This document shows positions 8,676 to 17,371 of a DNA stretch of 64,000 nucleotides, in pieces. Source of the stretch: Sphingomonas sp. Leaf22. GTDB lineage: Bacteria > Pseudomonadota > Alphaproteobacteria > Sphingomonadales > Sphingomonadaceae. Position numbers and translations under genes: made by a program. The DNA lies in contig NZ_LMKP01000008.1 of NCBI RefSeq assembly GCF_001421715.1, forward strand, positions 22,878 through 86,877, given 5' to 3'. A model generated the notes under the pieces. It did not search any database and was not told the DNA's origin. It worked only from the letters and a program-made list of their open reading frames with translations. Numbering within the stretch: position 1 is the stretch's first letter; the number at the start of each line of letters is the position of its first letter.

Positions 8676-10213
8676 CACGACACCGCCCCCCGCCGCCGGG
8701 CAACGGATCGGGCTGCATCGTTCATCAGCGACACCAGAAAATCCCCCAACAACCAGCGCGGCCGTCGCCAGAACAGCAACAATGCCACCACCGCCAGCAC
8801 CGCCCCGGCGACGCCCAGCGTCACCACCGCCGGTGCCGCCGCCCGCCGCAACGCCGTCACCACCGGCAGGACCACCGCGACGCTCAGTACCGCCAGCAGC
8901 ACCCCGTGCAGATGGCTGGCAACGAACGCGCGCAGGTCGACGCCAGCGATGCGACACGCGTTGACGTTGATGGTGATATAGGATGCGACCACGGCGATGC
9001 TCCCTGCCAGCGCGACGGCTTCGATGCCATAGGGATAGGCGATCAACGCCCCGCCGACGACCATCGCCAGATACACGATCTGGTTCGTGATCATCGCGCC
9101 GGTCGCGGCCTTGGCCCGCTGCAACGATCCGCCGATCTTCGAACCCAAGCGGAAATAGCTTGCCGAACACAGGATCGCGAACGGCCCGATCACCGCCGCC
9201 CACCGCGATCCGAGAATGATTTCAATGACTTCTGGGGCAAGGACCGCCAGCAACGCCGACATCGGCATCCCGATCGCCGCCGTCAGTTCGGTCCCGCGCA
9301 GGAACGCCGCCCGCAACCGCGCGGCATCGTCCTGCACCTGCGCCATCGCCGGAAACACCAGTCGTTCGGCGATGCGGGTATAGAGTTCGGACGGTACGCT
9401 CATCAGGTTGAAAGCGCGCGAATAGATGCCGAGCGCGGCGGCATCCATCGTCCGCCCGACCACCAGATTGTTCGACCGCAGCGCAAAGAAGTTCAGGATG
9501 CGCGCGACCGAAAACCCGGCGCTGCGCCCCATCAGCCGCTTCGTACCGGCGCGGGTCAGGAGCGGGCGCATCGGCGGACGAACGATCGCGACCAGCCACG
9601 CCGCCTTGACCACCGTCTCGACCAGCGCCGCCGCCACCAAGGCCCAATAGCCCCAGCCGAGCCATGCCAGCGCGATGCCGACTCCACCGGTCCCGACGAT
9701 CCGCGCCAGCACCTGCGCGATCATTACCCGCCGCACGTCGAGACGGCGGACCAGCAGGTTTTCGGGCACGATCCCGAACGACTGGATCACGAACACCAGC
9801 GCCAGCACGCGCAGGACACCGGTAACACCATCGATGTTCAGAAACGCCCCCGCCAGCGGCGCGAACAACTGTGCCAGCAGGAAATAGCCGATGCCGCTCA
9901 GGAACACGAGCGTGCCGGCGACGCGGACATCGTCGCGGGTCAGCCCCGGCATCTGCACGATCGTCGCGCCGATCCCGACCTCGGCCAGCAACAGCGCCAG
10001 TTCGATGAAGATCGTCGCGCCCGCAATCACCCCAAAGTCATGCGGGAACAGGATGCGGGCGAGGACGGCGGTAAAGCCGAGTTCGATCGCCTTCGACGTC
10101 AGTTGCAGCGCGGTGGTCCACCCCGCCCCGGCCGCCAGGGTGCGCTTCATCGACCCCGGCGGACCGGTATTCGCCAACGGGTCGCGATCGTCGATACGGC
10201 TGTCGTCGCTCAT
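8675..10213 (-). CDS. Wzx-type polysaccharide flippase (MOP/PST superfamily)
   Basis: A 512-residue polytopic protein with about 12-14 predicted helices. A conserved-looking start (AAGAGWTTALQLTSKAIELGFTAVLARIL) matches PST-family lipid-oligosaccharide flippases such as WzxC and GumJ. It should flip the undecaprenyl-PP-linked repeat unit to the periplasm. ATG 10213 lacks a clear Shine-Dalgarno; an internal ATG at 10150 (MKRTLAAG) directly before the first helix is an alternative. It overlaps the next gene (GH5 lipoprotein) by TGATG. Confidence 0.88.
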   Translation of the reverse strand: MSDDSRIDDRDPLANTGPPGSMKRTLAAGAGWTTALQLTSKAIELGFTAVLARILFPHDFGVIAGATIFIELALLLAEVGIGATIVQMPGLTRDDVRVAGTLVFLSGIGYFLLAQLFAPLAGAFLNIDGVTGVLRVLALVFVIQSFGIVPENLLVRRLDVRRVMIAQVLARIVGTGGVGIALAWLGWGYWALVAAALVETVVKAAWLVAIVRPPMRPLLTRAGTKRLMGRSAGFSVARILNFFALRSNNLVVGRTMDAAALGIYSRAFNLMSVPSELYTRIAERLVFPAMAQVQDDAARLRAAFLRGTELTAAIGMPMSALLAVLAPEVIEIILGSRWAAVIGPFAILCSASYFRLGSKIGGSLQRAKAATGAMITNQIVYLAMVVGGALIAYPYGIEAVALAGSIAVVASYITINVNACRIAGVDLRAFVASHLHGVLLAVLSVAVVLPVVTALRRAAAPAVVTLGVAGAVLAVVALLLFWRRPRWLLGDFLVSLMNDAARSVARRRGAVS

Positions 10214-10274
10214 CGATCGCGCGACCGATGCGAACGGGTCGGCGGACGCCCGGACCGAGCGCCCGCCGGCCGGA

Positions 10275-11045
10275 TCAGAAAATGCGCTCGCGCACGAACA
10301 GCACGTCGTCGGGCAGGACCGGTGCGGCCAATTCGGCCTCCAGCTCGCGCCCGCCGCGATACAGCGTCACCTTGCGCTCCGACCCCGACAGGGTCGGGCC
10401 GCCGGCACGGGCCAGCGCCTGCCGGATGGTCATGCCCGGCGCGATCGCGAACGCGCCGGCGTTGCCGATCTGGCCATAGACATAATATTGCGGTGCCGGG
10501 ATCGCATAGACCGCATCGCCCGGCTGCATCGCGACGTCGGGCTGCTGCCCGCGCGCGATCTGGGTCAGGCTATAGGTCGTCACCTTGCCGGCACGGCGCA
10601 GTTCGACGATGTCCGAACCGCCTTCGCGCAGACCGCCGGCCCGCGCCGCCAGTTCGCTCAGCTGGGTCGGCCGGTCGAGCGGCACCACCCCCGGCTTGGC
10701 GAATTCGCCAAGCACGGTGACCGTGCGGCTGGCATATTCGGCGATCTCGACATTGACGATCGGATCGTTGACGTAACCGCCGCGACGCAGCTGTTCCTGG
10801 ATCGCGCTGGCCAGCGCCTGCGTCGTACGATTCGACGCCTCGACCCGGCCGACCAGCGGCAGGGTGATCGATCCGTCGGACTTGATGCGTGTCTTGGTCA
10901 CCGAACCGCCCTGACCATAGATCGACACTTCGATCTGGTCTTCGGCCCCCAGCCGATATCCATCCCACGTCGCCTGCGCGGCGGCGGGTTGCGCGAGGGC
11001 GCACGGCATCGCAATCGCGATGGCCAGACTGACGAACGCCTTCAT
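10275..11045 (-). CDS. GumB/Wza-like outer-membrane polysaccharide export (OPX) protein
   Basis: A 256-residue protein with a Sec signal peptide (MKAFVSLAIAIAM...AQPAAAQA). Then come a polysaccharide-export domain (YRLGAEDQIEVSIYGQ, GSITLPLVGRVEA) and at least one SLBB-type segment (TVTVLGEFAKPGVV, YVYGQIGNAGAFAI). It is short, has no clear lipobox, and lacks the long C-terminal helix with which Wza spans the outer membrane. It may therefore need the adjacent beta-barrel as pore. ATG 11045 was chosen for AAAGGA 7 nt upstream; ATG 11066 overlaps the previous stop and is a possible longer start. Confidence 0.88.
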   Translation of the reverse strand: MKAFVSLAIAIAMPCALAQPAAAQATWDGYRLGAEDQIEVSIYGQGGSVTKTRIKSDGSITLPLVGRVEASNRTTQALASAIQEQLRRGGYVNDPIVNVEIAEYASRTVTVLGEFAKPGVVPLDRPTQLSELAARAGGLREGGSDIVELRRAGKVTTYSLTQIARGQQPDVAMQPGDAVYAIPAPQYYVYGQIGNAGAFAIAPGMTIRQALARAGGPTLSGSERKVTLYRGGRELEAELAAPVLPDDVLFVRERIF

Positions 11046-11062
11046 CCCCATATCCTTTCCCA

Positions 11063-12247
11063 TCATATGCTCAGCATCGCCCGCAATGTCGTGGCAAAGC
11101 TGTCATAATCGTAAAAATCATTTTCGGCCGTACGCTGCCGGTACCGGGCGGCCAGTTCCAGCGTGATCGGCTGCGCCAATCGGTAGCGGACATCGGCCTG
11201 AGCGTTAAGCTGCGTATCGGACAGACGCGGCTCCGCGACGAACAACGGGTCCTCGCCCTTGTAATCGCGCTGCGACAGCTGGACACCGGCCCCGAACGAC
11301 GTGCGCCGGCTGATCGTCAGCCGTGCGCCGAAATCGACCTGATCGCGCAGGATATAGCTGACGCCCAAATTGCCGCGCGCCGACACCGACCGGCCGAACG
11401 CGGCCGTCAGGACGAATCGCGAGATCGGGGTATAGGATGCGTTGATCGAATAGGTGATGCCGCTGAACGGCGTCGCCTGCGGCGATGCGGGATCGGCGGA
11501 AGTATAGCCGACCTCGCCGCTCGCCTTGATCCGGGTGCCGACGTCGCGTCCCACGCGCAGACCGGCCGACCGGATCTGCGTCACGTCGCGGACCGGCCCC
11601 TCGGGCGTATCGTAGAAGCGCGCGCGACGGATCGTCGAGAACGCACCGAACAACTGCGCCGTGCCTAGGCTGGGCAGGCTGTAGCCGATGCCGACGCGCC
11701 CATCGATGATGTTCTGGTTGCGCAACTGGCGGCGTTCGTTGTCGACCTTGAAATATCCGGCCGAGGCGATCGGATAAAATCCGGAGGGGCGCGGGCAGCT
11801 GGCCGCGATCGAGTAATCGGTGGTCGTCGCCGTGTTGCTGATGACGACGCCCAGATCCTCCAGGTCGGACTGTGCCTGCACGAAGGTACCGAGCACCGTC
11901 GCCCGACATTTCGGCCCGACGCGGATGTCGGCACCGCCGGTCAGCGCGATATCCTGCCGGTTCAGGAAGTCGAACCGGTTGTTCCACACATAACCGGCAT
12001 AGCCATTGGCGAAGATCCGCTGCCGCGCCAGTTGCCGGCTGTAATCCAGCGTCAGCCGGGGTGCGGTCGACAGGTTGTCGGTCGGCTGGTTCGTGCGCTG
12101 CTCTCCCAGGCGCAGGATATTGGTGTCGTAGGTTTCGACCAGCGCCAGCGACAGGTCGAACTTGTTTTCCTGCGCCCGCGCGGGTGCTGCGGCCATGACA
12201 AGGCCGACCGCGCCAGCGGTCGCGGCGATGGCGACTGGACCCTTCAT
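11063..12247 (-). CDS. Outer-membrane beta-barrel protein of the EPS export machinery
   Basis: A 394-residue protein with a signal peptide (cleavage near APARAQE) and alternating amphipathic beta-strands throughout (for example RIFANGYAGYVWNNRF, ISRRTSFGAGVQLSQRDY), as in BBP2/OMP_b-brl families. It is the first gene of the leftward operon and abuts the export protein (stop/start overlap). Such barrels paired with OPX proteins that lack an outer-membrane helix have been proposed as the actual outer-membrane conduit. That function is inferred here from context. The start ATG 12247 follows a GGGAG/CGGGG stretch. Confidence 0.75.
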   Translation of the reverse strand: MKGPVAIAATAGAVGLVMAAAPARAQENKFDLSLALVETYDTNILRLGEQRTNQPTDNLSTAPRLTLDYSRQLARQRIFANGYAGYVWNNRFDFLNRQDIALTGGADIRVGPKCRATVLGTFVQAQSDLEDLGVVISNTATTTDYSIAASCPRPSGFYPIASAGYFKVDNERRQLRNQNIIDGRVGIGYSLPSLGTAQLFGAFSTIRRARFYDTPEGPVRDVTQIRSAGLRVGRDVGTRIKASGEVGYTSADPASPQATPFSGITYSINASYTPISRFVLTAAFGRSVSARGNLGVSYILRDQVDFGARLTISRRTSFGAGVQLSQRDYKGEDPLFVAEPRLSDTQLNAQADVRYRLAQPITLELAARYRQRTAENDFYDYDSFATTLRAMLSI

Positions 12248-12540
12248 TCCCCGAACTCCCTGTCGGATGCGGCGCATCCGGCCCACCGCTCTATGACTTT
12301 CCGATCGTCCGGTCAAAATCCGCACGCGACCGTTACGATACGGGCGAGTTCCGGCACGCAGCCGGTCCGATCGCCCGATCGGGTTGCCGTAACTACCGAT
12401 CGCGGCACGAAAAGTATATCCCGATGCTGCACTGCGGCATCATTTTGCCCGCGCACCATTGACCCTGCGCGCGCGGCAAGCCATTGCGTCGCCGAACGCG
12501 CGGATCGAGAATGCGCGCAGCACGCCACAGGGAGCGCGAC
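12248..12540. other. Divergent intergenic region of the EPS locus
   Basis: This 293-bp gap separates the leftward barrel/export/flippase operon from the rightward glucuronosyltransferase/co-polymerase operon, so promoters for both arms should lie here. The most AT-rich part is 12405-12455. The string GATGCTGCACTGCGGCATC near 12423-12441 has GATGC/GCATC arms and is a possible regulator site. I could not fix -35/-10 elements with confidence. Confidence 0.3.
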
Positions 12541-13692
12541 ATGAGCAAGGGACGGGTCGTGTTCGTGTCCGCGTTTCACGATTATCGCACCGCGAAGCGG
12601 GCGAGCATCCATCCGATCGCCAAGGCGCTGGCCAATACCGGGTACGACGTCACCTTCCTGTCGACGCGGTTCAGCCGCCTGTCGCGGCGCAAGGGCGATT
12701 CGCGGCTGTTTTTGTGGGACCGGGCCAACCAGTTCGAAACCGTCGACAACATCCGCTGCTATCTGTGGCGCACCGCCTTCCACCCCTTTGCCACGGGATC
12801 GAAGCTGGGTGACAAGGTGATGGGCACGCTGTTCCCGCTCTATGCCGAACTGCCCAATCGCGACGTCGACCGGATGTTCGCACAGGCCGATTATCTGGTG
12901 GTCGAGGCGACGGTTGCGGCGGTGATGCTGCGGCGGATGCGCCGGCTCAACCCGACCGCGCGGATCATCTATTACGCCACCGACCGGCTCGATACCGTCG
13001 GGGCGCATCCCTATGTCCGCCAACGGCTGGAGGTCGATGGCGCGCTGGTCCATCATGTCAGCCTGCGCTCCAGCGTGATGGCGGAGGATTTCGGCTGGGC
13101 GACCGACCGGCTGACGCGAATCGGCTTCGGCATCGATCCCGACGATTTCGTCGACGACGGGGTCAATCCGTACGCGCCCGGCACGGTGAACGCGGTGTCG
13201 GTCGGGGCGATGCTGTTCGACCAGAATTTCTTCCGCATCGCCGCGCCGGCCTTTCCCGACGTGCAATTCCACGTGATCGGCAGCGGCGCGAAGTTCGATG
13301 TGCCGCCCAACGTCATCCTGCACGACGAGATGCCGTTCCGCGCGACCCTGCCCTATCTGCGCCATGCGACGATCGGGCTCGCCCCCTATCACCGGGCGGC
13401 CGGCGTCGAATATCTGGCGGAGTCCAGTCTGAAGCTTGCCCAGTATGAATATCTCGGCCTGCCCGCGGTTTGCCCAGATTTCGCCTGCGGCGATGTGACG
13501 TCGCGTTTCGGATATCGTAACGACGATGCCGTATCGATCGGGGCGGCAATACGCGATGCGCTGGCGGCAGCGGGCAGCGTGGCACCGCGCGCCTTCCCGA
13601 CATGGGACGGGATCGGCGAACGGTTGCTGCACCCCGAACGCTATCCGGACACCGCGTTGCCGGGTCACGCCCTACCGCATTCGAACCGATAG
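12541..13692 (+). CDS. gumK: GumK-like (GT70) glucuronosyltransferase
   Basis: A 383-residue GT-B enzyme. The N-terminal block VFVSAFHDYRTAKRASIH...RYSRLSRRKGD-like (here TRFSRLSRRKGDSRL), the middle AVSVGAMLFDQNFF and FHVIGSGAK, and the tail SLKLAQYEYLGLPAVCP match Xanthomonas GumK along the whole length as I recall it. GumK adds glucuronate from UDP-GlcA to the lipid-linked mannose. It acts on the cytoplasmic face of the membrane. The start ATG 12541 has AGGGAGC 6 nt upstream. First gene of the rightward EPS operon. Confidence 0.9.
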   Translation: MSKGRVVFVSAFHDYRTAKRASIHPIAKALANTGYDVTFLSTRFSRLSRRKGDSRLFLWDRANQFETVDNIRCYLWRTAFHPFATGSKLGDKVMGTLFPLYAELPNRDVDRMFAQADYLVVEATVAAVMLRRMRRLNPTARIIYYATDRLDTVGAHPYVRQRLEVDGALVHHVSLRSSVMAEDFGWATDRLTRIGFGIDPDDFVDDGVNPYAPGTVNAVSVGAMLFDQNFFRIAAPAFPDVQFHVIGSGAKFDVPPNVILHDEMPFRATLPYLRHATIGLAPYHRAAGVEYLAESSLKLAQYEYLGLPAVCPDFACGDVTSRFGYRNDDAVSIGAAIRDALAAAGSVAPRAFPTWDGIGERLLHPERYPDTALPGHALPHSNR

Positions 13693-13761
13693 GCAATTGA
13701 TGACGTTTATGCGATGCAAGGTCCGGGCAGGCCAGCGCCGGCCCGCGGGGAAGGAGGCGGA

Positions 13762-15102
13762 ATGTTCGATCGATTGATGGGCCGCGTCCGTCTGCTGTTG
13801 CGAAAGCTCAATGGTGATACCGGCCGGATGCTGCCCAGTCCGCTGAAGGTCGCGGCGCAGGCGTCGCGCCCTCCGGTTCCGCGCGCGCCGACGGCACCGG
13901 CCCGGACCGCCACCCCCGAATTGTCGCCCGAACGCCGTATCGAGCGTACCCGCGCCCTCGCCGTCCGCCTGTTCGGCGCGAATCAGCCGGTCGACAATCC
14001 GCGCGACCTGTTCGGGCGGGAACACGAACTGGCCACGCTGCGCGAGACGGTACTCGAATCGGGCATGCACGCCGTAATCCACGGCCCGCGCGGCAGCGGC
14101 AAGACGTCGCTGGTCCGCGTCTTCGGCGACATGGCCGACGCCCGCGGTGCCACGATCATCTATCTGTCGTGCGCCGGCACCGGGGACTTCGGTCAGGTGA
14201 TCCTGCCCTATCTCCACGAACTCGGCCCCGCCCCGTTCGGGTTGCGCGGGGACGAATATGCGAAGGCGATCGACCTGCTGTCGGCAGCGCCGACACCGCG
14301 CGCAGTCGCCGCGCTGCTCGCGCGGGCCGACCGCGACGATGTCGTCTTCATTCTCGACGAATTCGACCGGCTCGACGATAGCGAGACCAAGGCGCAACTG
14401 GCGCTGCTGCTGAAACTGCTGTCCGACATGCGTTCGCGCGTCCGGCTGCTGTTCGTCGGCATTTCGGGCGACGTCAGCGAACTGATCGACGTCCATGCTT
14501 CGGTCCGCCGCCATCTGACCGCTGTCGGGCTGAAACCGATCGCCGATGCCGAGGTTAAGAATTTCATCCGCCTGACCAGCAACGCCATCGGTCTGACCAT
14601 GGCACCCAGCGCGCTGGAAGCGTTGCGTTGGGCGGCGTGCGGTTCGCCCTATCACATGCGGCTGTTCAGCCTGCAGGCCTGTCTGGTCGCGATCGATCGC
14701 GGACAGCAGGAGGTCGACGATGCGGCGATGACCGAAGGGCTGCGCCGCGCGCAGGCGGTCTGGCGGACGACCAATCCGCGCGACGACGAACTGTTCGCCC
14801 GGCTGCTGGGCGAACACCACTATCCGATCGCGCTGCTCGAAAGCTTTGCGCGCGCCTGCGCCACCCATCTCGAATTCACCGTCGCCGACCTGACCGAAGC
14901 GCTGATCCGCGACGGCCATGATCCGGCGCAGGTGCCCCATCTGATCGAAAGTTTCGCCCCGGCACTCGGGCGAATGCAGGAAGGATCGCAGCGGCTGGCG
15001 TTCGACGACGTGCTCGCGCCGCAATTGCTGCTGGCGATGTGCGTGACGACGCGGACGGGGTCCGTCCCCGCGTCGTCCGCCGACGAAGGAACCATGCAAT
15101 GA
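13762..15102 (+). CDS. AAA/STAND-like P-loop ATPase of unknown role inside the EPS operon
   Basis: A 446-residue cytoplasmic protein. A short basic/hydrophobic N-terminus and a Pro/Ala-rich linker (residues 30-55) precede an ORC/Cdc6- or AAA_16-like ATPase. It has Walker A GPRGSGKT (108-115), Walker B VVFILDE (194-200) and a sensor-1-like strand RLLFVGISGD (228-237). The C-terminal part is helical and resembles a winged-helix or arm domain. GGAGG lies before ATG 13762. Its stop overlaps the co-polymerase start (ATGA), so it is co-translated with the GumC-like protein. No standard EPS function is known to me for such a protein; a regulatory or assembly role is inferred from coupling. Confidence 0.8.
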   Translation: MFDRLMGRVRLLLRKLNGDTGRMLPSPLKVAAQASRPPVPRAPTAPARTATPELSPERRIERTRALAVRLFGANQPVDNPRDLFGREHELATLRETVLESGMHAVIHGPRGSGKTSLVRVFGDMADARGATIIYLSCAGTGDFGQVILPYLHELGPAPFGLRGDEYAKAIDLLSAAPTPRAVAALLARADRDDVVFILDEFDRLDDSETKAQLALLLKLLSDMRSRVRLLFVGISGDVSELIDVHASVRRHLTAVGLKPIADAEVKNFIRLTSNAIGLTMAPSALEALRWAACGSPYHMRLFSLQACLVAIDRGQQEVDDAAMTEGLRRAQAVWRTTNPRDDELFARLLGEHHYPIALLESFARACATHLEFTVADLTEALIRDGHDPAQVPHLIESFAPALGRMQEGSQRLAFDDVLAPQLLLAMCVTTRTGSVPASSADEGTMQ

Positions 15103-16469
15103 ATGTCTGGGACTATCTCGAGTCGCTGAAAAGCCGCTGGCGGCTGGTCGCGCTCGTCGCGATCGCATGCATCGTCGCGGTCGCGATCTGGACGTGGCAG
15201 TCGCCGCGTACCTATACCGCGTCGTCGACGCTGCTGTTCGATCTGCAGCAATCCGATCCGGTCGCCGGCGGCAACGGCGCTGCCAAGGCGTCGGCATCGG
15301 TGCTGGGGACGCAGGTCGACATCATCCGGTCGGGCGTCGTCGCGCAGCGTGTCGCCGAAAAGCTCGGCTACGACAAGGACCCCGACCTGATCCAGCGCTA
15401 TCGCGAATCGGGCGAACAGCGCATCGGCCTGCGCGAATGGATCGGCCGCCGGCTGGTCGCCCCGCTCGAAGTGGTGACTACCCGCACGACCAACGTGTTG
15501 TCGCTCAACTACAAGAGCGCCGACCCCGAAAAGGCCGCCCAGCTCGCCACCGCCTTTGCCGAGGCCTATGTCCAGACGCAGTTGCAGCTGCGCATCGATC
15601 CCGCCCGTGTCTATTCGCAGTGGTTCCGCTCGCAGATCAACGAAGCGCGCGACCGCCTCGAACAGGCGCAGCGTCGCCTCAGCAGCTTCCAGCAGGCACG
15701 CGGCCTCGTCGGTGCTGGCCGGTTCGACATCGAACAGGCGCAGTTGAGCGAATTGTCGCAACAGATGACCACGGCGCAGGCCGAAACCGCACAGTCGCGC
15801 GCCCGCGCCAACACCTCGGTCGGGTCGTCGTCCTCAGCCCAGCAGTCCGCCGTCGTGCAGGGGCTGGACGGCCAGATCGCGACCAAGTCAGCGGAATTGT
15901 CGCAATTGCGTCAGTCGCTCGGCCCGAACCATCCGTTGGTCGTCGCCGCACAGGCGCAGGTCGCCGAACTGCGCGCCCGGCGTGGTCAGGCGGTCGGCAC
16001 GGTCGTCGACGCGGTCCGCACCGACAGCGCCGCCGCAGCGGCACGCGAGGCCAATCTGCGTGGTCTGGTCGCGGCACAGCGCGAACGGGTGCTGCGGCTG
16101 GCCAGCGCGCAGGACGAAATGGCGGTGCTGCAACGCGACGTCGACTCGTCGCGCGCCGCCTATGACGCGGTCACCGCACGGTTGAACGAAGTCCGCCTGC
16201 AGAGCGAAATTCCGCAGACCAACGTCAGCGTGCTCGACCGCGCGACCGCGCCGACGCTGCCGTCCAGTCCGGACGTCGCCCTGCGTCTGCTGCTCGGCAT
16301 CGTCGGCGGCGTGTTCGCCGGGATCCTCCTCGCGCTGTTCCTCGAATGGCGCCGGCCCCGCGTGCGCACCATCGACGGGTTCGAACGGGCGACCGGCGTG
16401 CCGGTGCTCGCCGATCTCAGCCGGGGTTCGGTCCATGTTGGTTTTGCCGGAAAGGAAGCATCGGCATGA
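15099..16469 (+). CDS. GumC/Wzz-type polysaccharide co-polymerase
   Basis: A 456-residue inner-membrane protein. An N-terminal transmembrane helix (residues 17-33, RLVALVAIACIVAVAIW) opens a Wzz domain. A long periplasmic coiled-coil region (about 180-350, rich in Gln/Ala/Arg heptads) follows, then a GNVR-like segment, a second membrane helix (LLLGIVGGVFAGILLALFLEW) and a short basic cytoplasmic tail. This is the PCP-2a fold without its kinase domain; the would-be kinase partner is the next gene. It controls chain length and links polymerase to the export pore. ATG 15099 overlaps the ATPase stop; AAGGA lies upstream. Confidence 0.88.
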   Translation: MNVWDYLESLKSRWRLVALVAIACIVAVAIWTWQSPRTYTASSTLLFDLQQSDPVAGGNGAAKASASVLGTQVDIIRSGVVAQRVAEKLGYDKDPDLIQRYRESGEQRIGLREWIGRRLVAPLEVVTTRTTNVLSLNYKSADPEKAAQLATAFAEAYVQTQLQLRIDPARVYSQWFRSQINEARDRLEQAQRRLSSFQQARGLVGAGRFDIEQAQLSELSQQMTTAQAETAQSRARANTSVGSSSSAQQSAVVQGLDGQIATKSAELSQLRQSLGPNHPLVVAAQAQVAELRARRGQAVGTVVDAVRTDSAAAAAREANLRGLVAAQRERVLRLASAQDEMAVLQRDVDSSRAAYDAVTARLNEVRLQSEIPQTNVSVLDRATAPTLPSSPDVALRLLLGIVGGVFAGILLALFLEWRRPRVRTIDGFERATGVPVLADLSRGSVHVGFAGKEASA

Positions 16470-17332
16470 GGTTGCGTTCCAGCACGTCGCGGCCCGCGGC
16501 GGATCGCTATAGCGACATCGAAACCGCGCTGATCGACGCCAACCGGCTGGGTCGCGAGGAACTGGACCGGATCGAGGCGTATCGCGCCCGGACCGGGGCC
16601 AGCTTCACCGAAGCGGTCGTCGACCTCGGCGTCGTGGCGCCCGAACAGGTCCAGCGGACGCTGGCGACGCGCGCCGAAGCGGGCACATTGATCGATCCCG
16701 ACGCCACCGGCGTCAGCCGTGCGGTCGTCGCCGCCTATGACCCTGACAATCCCCTGACGGTGAAGCTGCGCGCGCTGCGGTCCAGCCTGTTCGCGATCGA
16801 GGATCTCGAACGGGGCGACCTGCGCGTGATCGTCGTCGCGGCAGTCGGCACCGACGATGCGCCGGGCGTCGCCGCCAATCTGGCGACGCTCGTCGCACAG
16901 CTTGGCCAGCCGGGGCTGCTGGTCGATGCGAACTTCGCCGCGCCCACCCACCACAGCCTGTTCGCGGTCGATCCGGTCGAGGGCGTCACCTCGCTCCTGT
17001 CGGGTGCCGAGGATCGCGAAGCGACGGTGACCGAGACGCCGGTGCCCAACCTGTCGCTGATCGCCGCCGGTCCGGCGATCGCCGCGCTGCCCGAAACGGT
17101 CGAGCGCGTGTCGCTGGTCGAACAAATTCGCGCCATCCGCCTCGGCCATCGCTTCGCGATCATCGACGCCGGTCATCAGCCACCCGAAATGATCGCCGCG
17201 ATCGCGCGCGGGGCCGACGGGCTGCTGCTGGTGGTCGAGCGTACCCAGACGCCGTTCGCCGCGCTCGACACGCTGCTGCCGCGCCTCGAAGCGGCCGACG
17301 TGCCGGTCCTCGGCAGCATCCTGATCCGCTGA
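16466..17332 (+). CDS. ParA/BY-kinase-like protein with degenerate P-loop and GspE-N/MshEN-like N-terminus
   Basis: A 288-residue protein. Residues ~16-72 (LIDANRLGREELDRIEAYR, LGVVAPEQVQRTLA) resemble the GspE/MshE N-terminal domain, a fold that binds c-di-GMP in some ATPases. The rest is a MinD/ParA-like or CapB-like Rossmann domain. Its Walker A position reads AAVGTDDAPGVAANLA, with no GK[S/T]; the Walker A' position reads LLVDAN. There is no C-terminal tyrosine cluster. It is therefore unlikely to be an active tyrosine kinase and is better seen as a structural or regulatory partner of the co-polymerase, whose stop it overlaps (ATGA). Confidence 0.75.
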   Translation: MRLRSSTSRPAADRYSDIETALIDANRLGREELDRIEAYRARTGASFTEAVVDLGVVAPEQVQRTLATRAEAGTLIDPDATGVSRAVVAAYDPDNPLTVKLRALRSSLFAIEDLERGDLRVIVVAAVGTDDAPGVAANLATLVAQLGQPGLLVDANFAAPTHHSLFAVDPVEGVTSLLSGAEDREATVTETPVPNLSLIAAGPAIAALPETVERVSLVEQIRAIRLGHRFAIIDAGHQPPEMIAAIARGADGLLLVVERTQTPFAALDTLLPRLEAADVPVLGSILIR

Positions 17333-17338
17333 ACCTGC

Positions 17339-17368
17339 GGCAGGACGGCCCGTTGCGGCCGTCCTGCC
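17339..17368. terminator. Hairpin between convergent EPS operons
   Basis: A perfect 12-bp stem, GGCAGGACGGCC pairing with GGCCGTCCTGCC around a CGTTGC loop, lies directly between the end of the ParA-like gene and the end of the leftward GT2 gene. There is no U-tract, but position and strength suit a shared bidirectional stop. Confidence 0.55.
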
Positions 17369-17371
17369 CGG

